Shown piece by piece: positions 1-8,037 of a stretch of 15,652 nucleotides of DNA. The position numbers and the translations under genes were made by a program. The stretch lies in assembly GCA_002719425.1 (NCBI GenBank), contig PBHA01000003.1:1-15652 (forward strand), read 5' to 3'. Source of the stretch: Chloroflexota bacterium. Its GTDB lineage: Bacteria; Chloroflexota; Dehalococcoidia; UBA1151; TMED-70. The stretch's first letter is position 1, and each line of letters starts with the position of its first letter. Under the pieces are notes generated by a model. The model was not told where the DNA came from. It did no database searches and was given only the letters and a program-made list of their open reading frames with translations.

Positions 1-2084
1 TCTCTAGTATAAACTGTTAATTGAATTTTGCATGTACCATTTTTATCGTCTTCCTGCGAATTTATTGAATGTAAATTTGTTTTTTCTCCCCAAACTACAT
101 CTGTTATATCTCTTATCAATCCAATCCTGTCATAGGCCTCAATTTGAACAATAGTTGGAGTTAGATTTCTTAGATGTCCCCAAGCTGCAGCCATAAATCT
201 CTGAGTATTTTCAAAATTACGTAATCTTGGACATATTATTCTATGAATGACTATATCATTAGTTGAATTTTTATATCCCACTATTTCATCTCCATAAACG
301 GGCTCGCAACAATTCGCTAGTTTTTTTTCAGAATCTTTTTCACCCATTATTATTACTGATGATAGTGAATCAAAATTTTTATAAACTACTGGATTTTCTA
401 AATCTTCATTATTTTGTATTTTTCTTACTGTTTCTTCTAGTTGTCTTTTATTAATTAGTTCGATTATTTTTTGATTTCCAACTTCTCCTATTCCTACTTT
501 ATAAGCAAAGTTTTCATACGTATCATTTTGTGAAAGGTAGGGCAAAAACTGATCAGGATCTTCAATGTTAGAAAGCCTTAGAGTTCTTAAGATTTGTTTT
601 TCTCCTCTTTCAATATTTTCTTCTCTTTCTCTTTTCCTGAACCATTCTTTTACTTTATTTTTTGCATTAGCTGTTTTTAAGTAACCTAAACTATCATTTA
701 GCCAATCCAAGTTTGGTCCTTTATCATTTTCTGATTTTTGAATCTGAACAGTATCACCATTATTTAAGGTAGTATTTAAAGGCTTAAGAACACCATTTAT
801 AAATGAAGCCTGACAAGAATGTCCTAACTCTGTATGAAGACTATAAGCATAATCTAAAGGGGTAGATCCTATAGGAAGTGTAAACAGTTGGTTTTTTGGG
901 GAATACACAATTACTTTGTCTGAAAGTATATCGTTACTTACTGATTCTAAGTAATCACTATCCTCTAAAATTTCTTTTTCAAAATCAATCATATCTTTCA
1001 ACCAGTAAGTATCTTTTCCAGATACTAATCCTTTTTCAAGCTCTAAAGAATCTTTATATTTCCAGTGAGAAGCAACTCCTTCTTCAGCAAATTTATGCAT
1101 TTTTTCTGATCTGATTTGAAATTCTATCTTTTGATTATGATCGTTCATCACTACTGTGTGAAGAGATTGATAATAATTTTCTTTAGGAGATGCTACATAA
1201 TCATCAAATGAGCCTGGAATAGGCCTCCAAAGTTCATGGATCTTCCCTAAAACCAAATAACATTCTTCTTTTGATTTTACAACTATTCTGATAGCTATAA
1301 GATCTTCAATATCAGAAAAATTTCTCCCCATTTGTTTGTATCTTTGAAGTTTGTTATATACTGAGAACAAATTTTTTGGTCTTCCTGTTACTTCTGCCTT
1401 AAGATTATTTTTTCCTAAATATTCATCAATTTCCGAGATCATATTTTTTGTAGCTGCTTCTCTCTCACTTCTTTTTTGGCTGATAAGTCTTTTAGTCATC
1501 TTAAATTTGTCAGGCATTAGGTGCTTGAAGCTCTCATCCTCAAGCCTCCACTTTAGATCATTCATACCAATTTTTTGTGCGAGTGGTGCATGAATAGAAA
1601 GAGTCTCTTTGGCTATCTTTTTTCTTTTTTCAGGATCTAAAAATTTTAGAGTTTCAACGTTATGTAATCTATCTGCAAGCTTGATTATCATAACTCTTAT
1701 ATCTCTCGCAATAGACACTAAAAATCTTCGCATATTTTTTTGATCTAAATTTTTTATTAGAGTATCTTCATCAACCGTAAGTTTAGTTAGGGAAACTACA
1801 ATATCCGAAACCTCTGTCCCGAACTTTTCTTTTATTTCTACTGATCCAAAATCTGTATCTTCAATAACATCATGAAGAAGGCCTGCGATTATAACTTTAG
1901 GATCTAATTCTAATCTTGCTAAATGAGTAGCTACTTCTACAGGATGGATTATAAAGTCATGACCTGACTTTCTCTTTTGTCCTTTATGAGCAATTTCTGC
2001 AAAATTATATGCTTCAATAATATTCTTAACCTCCTCTGTAGGAAGATAAGATTCAAGTTTATTGATTAAGTTATCTGTAATCAT
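1..2084 (-). CDS. rel: Bifunctional (p)ppGpp synthetase/hydrolase, Rel/SpoT family (C-terminal end cut by window)
   Basis: Makes and degrades the alarmone (p)ppGpp in the cytoplasm during the stringent response. About 694 codons are visible and the frame is still open at base 1, so the last part of the C-terminal ACT domain is missing. In order I read: an HD hydrolase domain with HDVIEDT (about residues 72-78) and ADRLHN (about 138-143); a synthetase domain with GRPKNLFSVY (about 235-244), PGSFDDY (about 291-297), YQSLHT and EFQIRSEKMH (about 322-331); a TGS domain (about 390-450); a CC/zinc-finger-like segment with ANCCEPV.GDEI (about 591-602); and the start of ACT. The hydrolase motif is complete. 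The charge-determining synthetase motif reads SFDD, neither RxKD (usual in bifunctional Rel) nor ExDD (RelA). The ATG lies 3 bases after the HypE-like gene and has only a weak ribosome site, suggesting operon translation. It is the only such gene visible here. Confidence 0.95.
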   Translation of the reverse strand, partial: MITDNLINKLESYLPTEEVKNIIEAYNFAEIAHKGQKRKSGHDFIIHPVEVATHLARLELDPKVIIAGLLHDVIEDTDFGSVEIKEKFGTEVSDIVVSLTKLTVDEDTLIKNLDQKNMRRFLVSIARDIRVMIIKLADRLHNVETLKFLDPEKRKKIAKETLSIHAPLAQKIGMNDLKWRLEDESFKHLMPDKFKMTKRLISQKRSEREAATKNMISEIDEYLGKNNLKAEVTGRPKNLFSVYNKLQRYKQMGRNFSDIEDLIAIRIVVKSKEECYLVLGKIHELWRPIPGSFDDYVASPKENYYQSLHTVVMNDHNQKIEFQIRSEKMHKFAEEGVASHWKYKDSLELEKGLVSGKDTYWLKDMIDFEKEILEDSDYLESVSNDILSDKVIVYSPKNQLFTLPIGSTPLDYAYSLHTELGHSCQASFINGVLKPLNTTLNNGDTVQIQKSENDKGPNLDWLNDSLGYLKTANAKNKVKEWFRKREREENIERGEKQILRTLRLSNIEDPDQFLPYLSQNDTYENFAYKVGIGEVGNQKIIELINKRQLEETVRKIQNNEDLENPVVYKNFDSLSSVIIMGEKDSEKKLANCCEPVYGDEIVGYKNSTNDIVIHRIICPRLRNFENTQRFMAAAWGHLRNLTPTIVQIEAYDRIGLIRDITDVVWGEKTNLHSINSQEDDKNGTCKIQLTVYTR

Positions 2085-2087
2085 AGG

Positions 2088-3071
2088 TCACTTAAATATT
2101 TTTATGATTTCATCTTGATCAAATCTCATTAGGTTTGATATTACTCCATCTATATTAATGATATTACCTTTTTCTTTATTTGTCGTTTTTCCAATTATTG
2201 AGGAAGGGATGAAATTTTTATCAAATTCCTTAATAATTGATTTAGAATTTTTTGGATCAGCTAAAATTATCAGGCATCCAGAACTTATTACTCCCAAAGG
2301 ATTTAGATCTAGTTTTTTACATGTATCCTCAAAATAATTAACAAAATTAATTTTTTTATAAACTATCTCACAACCAATATTCCCAAATTCTGTTATCTCA
2401 TGAATTGCCGTTGCAATTCCACCCTCGGTAGGATCATGCATTTTGATAACTTTTTTTGTATCTACTGCTACAGTTGATATATCTTTTACAGATATGCTTA
2501 AGTTTTTAGAAAAACCATGTAGATTTTCTAACTCAATAAACCTTTCTTGAATTGATGATGAGATTATTTTACTTCCTTCTATACCTGCTAGACCTCCTAG
2601 TATAATATCTTGCCCTGAACCTATCTTAAGTTTGTTATTATAATTTTTATTATATGTTCCAATTATTGTTCCACTAAGAATAATTTTATTAACCGAAGAT
2701 GTTATTTCAGTATGACCTCCTACAATATCAATATTATGAGTTTTCGCTCTTTTAAACACATTTAGAAGAGAATCTCTAACTTCTTCATATGAAGTATCTA
2801 ATGGTATCAAACAAGTTAGAAGCAACCATCTTGGAATACCACCAGATGCATAAATATCATTTGAACAAATATCAATAAGATATGTGCCTATTTCTTCTGT
2901 ATCAAAAGTTATTGGGTCAGACGAGACTAAAATTTCATTTTTATCATGCACAGAAATTTCTGCTGCATCTTCTCCAATTCTTGGCTTTTTTGAGCTAGAA
3001 TTTTTTATTTCATCAATTATTTTTTTTAATAATGAGTTGTTTATCTTTCCTTCGGGTAAATTTTTTTTCAT
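2088..3071 (-). CDS. AIR synthase-related protein, HypE/ThiL-like
   Basis: A 327-residue cytoplasmic member of the PurM/AIR-synthase ATP-binding superfamily, closest in look to hydrogenase maturation factor HypE. Visible family motifs are RIGEDAA (31-37), SDPIT (51-55), a SNDIYASGG stretch (70-78), IVGGHTEIT (116-124), DPTEGGIATAIHEI (213-226) and NPLGVISSGCLII (257-269). In HypE the protein ends in a conserved cysteine (PRIC-like tail) that carries the carbamoyl/cyano group. This protein ends DEIIKIFK with no such cysteine, and no hydrogenase or other hyp gene is in the window, so a classical role in NiFe-hydrogenase maturation is unlikely. Its ATG overlaps the stop of the upstream gene by 4 bases (ATGA) and its stop is 3 bases before rel, so the three are probably one operon. 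The substrate is unknown; the family-level call is secure, the function is not. Confidence 0.85.
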   Translation of the reverse strand: MKKNLPEGKINNSLLKKIIDEIKNSSSKKPRIGEDAAEISVHDKNEILVSSDPITFDTEEIGTYLIDICSNDIYASGGIPRWLLLTCLIPLDTSYEEVRDSLLNVFKRAKTHNIDIVGGHTEITSSVNKIILSGTIIGTYNKNYNNKLKIGSGQDIILGGLAGIEGSKIISSSIQERFIELENLHGFSKNLSISVKDISTVAVDTKKVIKMHDPTEGGIATAIHEITEFGNIGCEIVYKKINFVNYFEDTCKKLDLNPLGVISSGCLIILADPKNSKSIIKEFDKNFIPSSIIGKTTNKEKGNIINIDGVISNLMRFDQDEIIKIFK

Positions 3072-4015
3072 TGAGGCATTCCAGGGAATTCCATAGTTGT
3101 TAGTATTTTTTCTACTATACCAAGAATAGATTTACCAGCACTTATGCTTTGTTCTATTTCCACATAATAAGGATTATTTTGGCAGTAAACAAACATTTCT
3201 GTATTAGGAGATTTTTTTTCAAATACAAGTTTGTAGTTTGCTTCACATTTATCAGTTGTTTCTACTTCTATTTCTATATCTAACCTGTCGATAATAATTG
3301 ATATTTCCTCCTTGTCCTCAATGGATGACACAAGATTATTATTATTGTTGATATAAAGTGATATTTTTTCAGTTTCAAAAAGGTTATATTTTTTTACAAA
3401 ATTAAAATCGGATCCTAAGTTTGATTTATTTATTTCTGAGCAATTAATAAAATTGCCATTGGTATCAGCATTATATTGCTCTATTTCACCGTGATTTAAA
3501 ACTCTCAAAATATAGCCTTCTGTTATAACTTGAGCGTACATCATCCCATTTTTGGGACAACCTAGAGCAGTTGAACTCCAAGTTTTTTCTTCATAAGTTT
3601 CTAGTGAAAAATTTTTATTATCCAATTTGTTTTCTGAAATAATTTGGGCTAGTGTTAGTGAAATTATTTCAGGTATTTCTTGAATTGAATTATCCTCGAT
3701 AGATTTTGAATTATTTTTTACCTGTTCTTTTCTTTCGTTGATTATTTTATTTAATTCTTCCTCGCTAGGTTCAGGAGATTTTTTTTCTAAATCATCAGCA
3801 GATTTAAGGAATTCATTTGTTTTATCACTATTCTTAGGGTAGGTTCTAGTTTTTTCTTGCTCAGATGACTTTTTTTCGTTTTCTAGGGCAGAATTTTCTA
3901 GAATATCCTCATTAGAAAAAGTCTTTTTTTCAGTATAATTTGTATTTTTAGTATAAAAATTATTTTCTGCAATAAGGGTAATAATTGTAATTGAAAATAA
4001 TAATAAAATAATCAT
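3068..4015 (-). CDS. Membrane-anchored protein with an LGCP-type domain, function unknown
   Basis: A protein of 315 residues from the first ATG. Residues 1-16 are hydrophobic (IILLLFSITIITLIA) and act as a signal anchor. A long charged, low-complexity linker rich in Lys, Glu, Ser and Asn follows (about 20-115), then a globular extracytoplasmic part. Residues about 147-192 carry SSTALGCPKNGMMYAQV, an ITEGY and a later NCSE: the LGCP-type pattern I recall from secreted Chloroflexota proteins, with C153 and C192 a plausible disulfide. A second region (about 238-300) has C257 and C278. First gene of the operon with the HypE-like gene and rel; it overlaps the former by 4 bases. The open frame continues upstream to a stop near 4079-4081, adding a basic stretch before the membrane segment, and a perfect AAGGAG lies 6 bases before an in-frame ATC, so the true start may be near 4054. 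No enzymatic function can be assigned. Confidence 0.7.
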   Translation of the reverse strand: MIILLLFSITIITLIAENNFYTKNTNYTEKKTFSNEDILENSALENEKKSSEQEKTRTYPKNSDKTNEFLKSADDLEKKSPEPSEEELNKIINERKEQVKNNSKSIEDNSIQEIPEIISLTLAQIISENKLDNKNFSLETYEEKTWSSTALGCPKNGMMYAQVITEGYILRVLNHGEIEQYNADTNGNFINCSEINKSNLGSDFNFVKKYNLFETEKISLYINNNNNLVSSIEDKEEISIIIDRLDIEIEVETTDKCEANYKLVFEKKSPNTEMFVYCQNNPYYVEIEQSISAGKSILGIVEKILTTMEFPGMPQ

Positions 4016-4113
4016 TGAAATTATTATTCTGTATCTTGTAAGTGCCTTGTAGATATGTTTCTCCTTATGATCGGATATTTATTGTATACTTAGAAGGTAG
4101 TAAAAGTATTACA
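4016..4113. promoter_or_regulatory. Divergent intergenic region between LGCP-protein operon and ABC importer operon
   Basis: About 98 bases separate the two diverging operons, so both promoters should lie here. On the plus strand a TATACT at 4085-4090 is a reasonable -10 box, but I find no convincing -35 at the right distance. A purine-rich AGAAGGTAG (4092-4100) precedes the ATG at 4114 by about 13 bases and is a weak, distant ribosome site. On the minus strand, CTCCTT at 4061-4066 reads as AAGGAG, a perfect Shine-Dalgarno sequence with no ATG, GTG or TTG at the right distance downstream. No operator palindrome was seen. Confidence 0.35.
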
Positions 4114-5733
4114 ATGTCAACTCTTTCAATAAATTTATCCTTAATAAATAAGATAAAAAGACTAGACATAGGTTTGAGTGTCATACATCTTACATCTTTG
4201 ATTCTAGCTTTTTTCTTAGTTTTGCCTTTACTTTACTTGATTGTTAAAATAAGTTTTGAATTTAATCTATTCTTTGATTTTATATTTAATAAGACTATAT
4301 TTAAACTATCTCTAAATACTGTTTCTTTAATAGTACTAGTAGTATTGTTTTCTGTCCTAATATCTTTATCTTTGGCTTTTTTGAACGTTAGAACTAATCT
4401 GCCTTTTGCAAAACAATTAACATCTATTTCTGTCTTACCGATTGCTCTACCTAGCTATGTTATGGCTACTACTCAGATAGAAATTTGGAGTAAAAATGGT
4501 TGGGTTCATAATTTTCTGAAATTATTTTTTGATATGAAAGATTTTCCTTCATTTTACGGATTGGTTGGATCAGTATTTGTGTTATCTCTTATAACTTATC
4601 CCTACGTTTATATTGGCTTATCTGCTATGTTTAGAAGATTTGACTATCAAATGATTGATGCTTCAAGAACTTTAGGCAATGGAAAAATTAAAACATTTAT
4701 AAAGGTTATTTTTCCACTTGTTAGACCTACTATAGCAGCTGGATCTCTTCTTGTAGCTTTATATGTCTTAAGTGATTTTGGAGCTGTATCTTTACTAAGA
4801 TTTAATACTTTTACTATAGCAATATTTAATCGGATGTATAACAGTATTAGTAACTATGGAGTACTTGAAATTTCTTTACTTGCAATATTATTTTGTTTTG
4901 TAATTTTGTATATAGAATCAAGAACAAAAAATGAAGCTAGATATTTTTCTAATTCAAATTTAAGTAATTATAAAAGAATAGATTTAGGAGTATGGAGATG
5001 GATTCTTTTTCCATTTATCTTACTTCCTTTGTTCTTTGGTTTCATTCTTCCAATATCTGTATTAGTTTATTGGCTTATTATAGGTTTAGGTGAAGATATA
5101 GGATTTACTCAAGTTATAAAACCTACAATAAATACTATTATTATTTCTTCAATTTCAGCTTTATTTATAACCTTTGTATCTATTCCAATATTGATCTCTG
5201 TAAAGAAAAAAATTAAGTTTTTTTCTTTTTTCATAGATAAGGTATCTTATATTGGATTATCTTTACCTGGAGTAATAGTATCTATGTCATTAGTTTTCTT
5301 CTGCATAAATTATTTTGATTATATTTATCAAACCTTTATAGTTTTAATACTTGGATACTTTATTTCATTCTTACCAGCGGCGCTCGGGCCAATTAGATCA
5401 AGCATGGCTCAGATTGATCCAAAATTGCAAGATGCCTCATATACTTTAGGGGCAGGCAAGATATCGACCTATTATAACGTTATAGTAAAACTTTCAAGCC
5501 CTGGGTTTATATACGGAGCTGTTTTAGTTTTTATATTATGCTTAAAAGAGTTACCTGCTACTTTAATATTGAGTCCTATTGGCTTTCAAACTCTTGCAAC
5601 TCAAATATGGAGTTTTGCAAGTGAAGCTTTTTTCATAAAAACAGCATTAGCTTCAATAATATTAGTAATAATTGCCGGGATTCCTTCTTATATTTTTATG
5701 TCAAATGATTTATCTAAAAGGTTAGGTAGATGA
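4114..5733 (+). CDS. ABC transporter permease, fused two-domain type (ferric iron/thiamine family)
   Basis: An inner-membrane permease of about 539 residues with two tandem permease domains in one chain, as in FbpB-type ferric-iron and ThiP-type thiamine importers. Many hydrophobic segments are visible, consistent with roughly twelve membrane helices. Each half has a cytoplasmic EAA loop that docks the ATPase: DASRTLGNGK (about 182-191) followed by a FPLVRPT, and DASYTLGAGK (about 440-449) followed by SSPG. I chose the ATG at 4114 over an in-frame GTG at 4042: the GTG would add 24 residues unlike the family, lies inside the divergent promoter region and has no clear ribosome site. The stop overlaps the ATPase start (ATGA at 5730-5733), so the two are co-translated. 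No periplasmic binding-protein gene is adjacent, so the substrate (iron most likely, thiamine or another small solute possible) is inferred only. Confidence 0.9.
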   Translation: MSTLSINLSLINKIKRLDIGLSVIHLTSLILAFFLVLPLLYLIVKISFEFNLFFDFIFNKTIFKLSLNTVSLIVLVVLFSVLISLSLAFLNVRTNLPFAKQLTSISVLPIALPSYVMATTQIEIWSKNGWVHNFLKLFFDMKDFPSFYGLVGSVFVLSLITYPYVYIGLSAMFRRFDYQMIDASRTLGNGKIKTFIKVIFPLVRPTIAAGSLLVALYVLSDFGAVSLLRFNTFTIAIFNRMYNSISNYGVLEISLLAILFCFVILYIESRTKNEARYFSNSNLSNYKRIDLGVWRWILFPFILLPLFFGFILPISVLVYWLIIGLGEDIGFTQVIKPTINTIIISSISALFITFVSIPILISVKKKIKFFSFFIDKVSYIGLSLPGVIVSMSLVFFCINYFDYIYQTFIVLILGYFISFLPAALGPIRSSMAQIDPKLQDASYTLGAGKISTYYNVIVKLSSPGFIYGAVLVFILCLKELPATLILSPIGFQTLATQIWSFASEAFFIKTALASIILVIIAGIPSYIFMSNDLSKRLGR

Positions 5734-6788
5734 TGGAAAAAGAATCAAGCCAAAATATTATACCTAAGCTGGAAATAGTAGATCTTAATTTTTCTTACTC
5801 AAGCAATGAAGAAGTTTTATCTGATCTTTCACTGGTAGTTATTGATAAACAATTTGTTAGTGTTGTGGGTGATAGTGGAGTAGGTAAAACTACACTTTTT
5901 AGGACTATTAATGGTTTAGAAAAAATTAATCAAGGATATATAAGATTAGATGGTTTTCTACAGTCTGCATCATTTTTCCATCTTCCCCCAGAAAAAAGAG
6001 CTATTGGAACAATATTTCAAGACTATGCTCTTTTTCCCCACCTTAGTGTTGAAAAAAATATCAAATATTCATTAAATAAACAAAACTATGACAAAAAGTT
6101 TTATGATGATATTATCTCCCTACTTAGAGTTGATGATTTATTAGAAAGATACATAGATGAATTATCAGGAGGTCAAAAACAACGTATAGCATTAGCTAGA
6201 TCCCTCGTAAGAAAACCTAGATTAGTTCTTATGGATGAGCCTTTTTCAAATTTAGATAGGAAACTCAGGATAGAAATAAGAAGAGAGCTAAAGAAAATTT
6301 TTACAGAAATAGGTAGTACAGTACTCCTGATCACACATGATTCAGAAGAAGCGTTGAGTTTGTCTGATAAAGTTGGATTTTTATATGACGGAAGAATAAT
6401 ACAATTTTCTTCTCCAGAAGAAATATATAATAGACCAGGCCACAGTATCATAGCAAAATCTATTTCTCACTCTAATGTTATTTATGGAGAAGTTATAAAT
6501 GATAAAGTATCAACATTTATAGGAGAATTTATTTTAGATGAAAAATTCAAAACGAAAAGTAAAATATATGTGAATGTGAAGCCTCATCAATTATCACTTA
6601 GTTCAGAAAGAGATGATTTTAAGATAATAGACAAAGAGTTCTTAGAAGGTACACAACTTTTTGTAGTAAAAGAGATTGAAACTGGAATAGAATTGAACGT
6701 TAAGGTTCCAGAATATGGTAAATTTGAAATAGACCAGAATGTTGGGGTAAATATACTAAGTAAAAATGTAAATAAGATGCTTGAGTGA
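5730..6788 (+). CDS. ABC transporter ATP-binding protein (FbpC/PotA-like)
   Basis: The energising subunit of the importer encoded just upstream; it binds ATP at the cytoplasmic face of the permease. The 352 residues show every canonical motif: Walker A GDSGVGKTT (47-55), Q-loop FQDYALFPH with Q97, signature LSGGQKQR (145-152), Walker B LVLMDEP with D169 and E170, D-loop SNLD, and H-loop THD with H203. After residue about 240 there is a C-terminal extension with NVKPHQLSL, which resembles the TOBE-like regulatory domain of the iron/polyamine/sugar ATPase group. This tail puts it with CUT1/FbpC-type importers and not with exporters. The first ATG (5730) overlaps the permease stop; a second ATG follows directly at 5733 and cannot be excluded as the start. 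The gene ends 16 bases before the convergent fabF stop. Confidence 0.93.
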   Translation: MMEKESSQNIIPKLEIVDLNFSYSSNEEVLSDLSLVVIDKQFVSVVGDSGVGKTTLFRTINGLEKINQGYIRLDGFLQSASFFHLPPEKRAIGTIFQDYALFPHLSVEKNIKYSLNKQNYDKKFYDDIISLLRVDDLLERYIDELSGGQKQRIALARSLVRKPRLVLMDEPFSNLDRKLRIEIRRELKKIFTEIGSTVLLITHDSEEALSLSDKVGFLYDGRIIQFSSPEEIYNRPGHSIIAKSISHSNVIYGEVINDKVSTFIGEFILDEKFKTKSKIYVNVKPHQLSLSSERDDFKIIDKEFLEGTQLFVVKEIETGIELNVKVPEYGKFEIDQNVGVNILSKNVNKMLE

Positions 6789-6804
6789 GAATTTTAAGAC
6801 TTTT

Positions 6805-8037
6805 CTAGTATTTCTTTACGATTACGCAAGCATTCTGACCACCAAACCCAAAACTGTTCGATAAAGCAACATCTACTTTTCTGTTAATTTTTTTATTTGG
6901 TACATAATTTAAGTCACAATCGGGGTCAGGATTTTCAAGATTAATAGTGGGATGAATTTCATCATGAATTGTTGATTGTATACAAGCAATTATTTCGAGA
7001 GCGCCTGATGCTCCCAATGAATGCCCCACCATAGATTTTGTTGAAGAAATTGGAATTTGGTTAGCTATTTCACCAAATAAATTTTTTATTGCCATCGTTT
7101 CAATCCTGTCATTAGTTGGAGTAGATGTTCCGTGAGCATTAATGTAATCAATATCTTTAATTTCTAAATTTGCATCTTCAATAGCCATTTTCATTGCCTT
7201 AGTGGCTCCTAAACCTTCCTTATGAGGTTGAACTAAATGAAACGCATCAGATGTAACTCCAAAGCCTGCTATTTCTGCTAGAGGTTTAGCTCCTCTATTT
7301 AATGCATGTTCTTCAGTTTCTAAAATCAATATTCCAGCTCCTTCTGATGGTGCAAATCCATCCCTTTTAGAATCAAAAGGCCTACTGGCCTTTGAAGGAT
7401 CTCCTTCCCATGTTGTTAGAGCATGCATTGTACTAAAACCTCCCATGCCAATTTCGCAAATCCCTGATTCAGCTCCACCGGTAATGATTATATCTGCCTT
7501 ATTACTTCTAATTTTTTCTAAAGCTTCTCCTACAGCTTGGGTAGATGCAGCACAAGCTGTTATACAAGTATTGTTATAACCTGTTGCTTGATAAATTCTT
7601 GAAATGTTAGCTGAAGCCATATTTGATAACATCGAAGGAATATAAAAAGGACTCATTCTCATTACTCCTCTTGACTCCTTTAATTTAGCCTGTTGATCTG
7701 TTTCAGGAAGTCCACCAGCACCAGTTCCTATTAATACACCAACTCTATCACTTTCAACTTTTCCTAAAAAATTTGATTGTTCTATGGCATCTTTTGCCGC
7801 AGCAACCGCTAACTGAGAAAATCTTCCCATCCTTTTAGCCTCTTTTGGATTCATCCAATTACCAGGTTCAAAATTTTGAACTTCACCACTAACCTTACAT
7901 GGAAAATCTGTTGAGCTAACTTGAGTTATAGTTCTAATACCTGATTTACCCTCTAGTAGAGATTTCCAATATTCATCAACAGAGCTTCCTAAACAACTCT
8001 GAATCCCAATACCTGTTACAACAATTTTTTTATCCAT
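6805..8037 (-). CDS. fabF: 3-oxoacyl-[acyl-carrier-protein] synthase II (KAS II)
   Basis: Condensing enzyme of type II fatty-acid synthesis: it joins malonyl-ACP to a growing acyl-ACP, releasing CO2. The 410-residue length is normal for FabF. The thiolase-fold active site is complete: nucleophile C162 in TACAAST, H302 in NAHGTSTPTND, K334 in STKSMVGHS and H339 in the same motif, plus the GFGGQNA loop near the C-terminus. The two-histidine, one-cysteine triad separates it from FabH (Cys-His-Asn). It overlaps the end of folC by 8 bases, with the ATG inside the last folC codons and a weak ribosome site, so translation is probably coupled. The usual neighbours acpP and fabG are absent from this window. 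A FabB-like specificity cannot be excluded from sequence reading alone. Confidence 0.95.
   Translation of the reverse strand: MDKKIVVTGIGIQSCLGSSVDEYWKSLLEGKSGIRTITQVSSTDFPCKVSGEVQNFEPGNWMNPKEAKRMGRFSQLAVAAAKDAIEQSNFLGKVESDRVGVLIGTGAGGLPETDQQAKLKESRGVMRMSPFYIPSMLSNMASANISRIYQATGYNNTCITACAASTQAVGEALEKIRSNKADIIITGGAESGICEIGMGGFSTMHALTTWEGDPSKASRPFDSKRDGFAPSEGAGILILETEEHALNRGAKPLAEIAGFGVTSDAFHLVQPHKEGLGATKAMKMAIEDANLEIKDIDYINAHGTSTPTNDRIETMAIKNLFGEIANQIPISSTKSMVGHSLGASGALEIIACIQSTIHDEIHPTINLENPDPDCDLNYVPNKKINRKVDVALSNSFGFGGQNACVIVKKY

Noticed and set aside
263..1593. Three plus-strand open frames (263-454, 896-1114, 1351-1593)
   Set aside because: All lie inside the well-conserved rel gene on the other strand. 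Their translations are Phe/Leu-rich, as expected from the complement of Lys/Asn-rich codons.
2884..3096. Plus-strand open frame of 70 residues
   Set aside because: Antisense to the HypE-like gene, with no family resemblance or ribosome site.
4042..4113. GTG start giving a permease with 24 more residues
   Set aside because: It lies in the divergent promoter region, has no clear ribosome site, and the extra residues do not look like a transporter N-terminus. ATG at 4114 is preferred.
6173..6451. Minus-strand open frame of 92 residues
   Set aside because: Antisense to the most conserved part of the ABC ATPase (signature to H-loop); a shadow.
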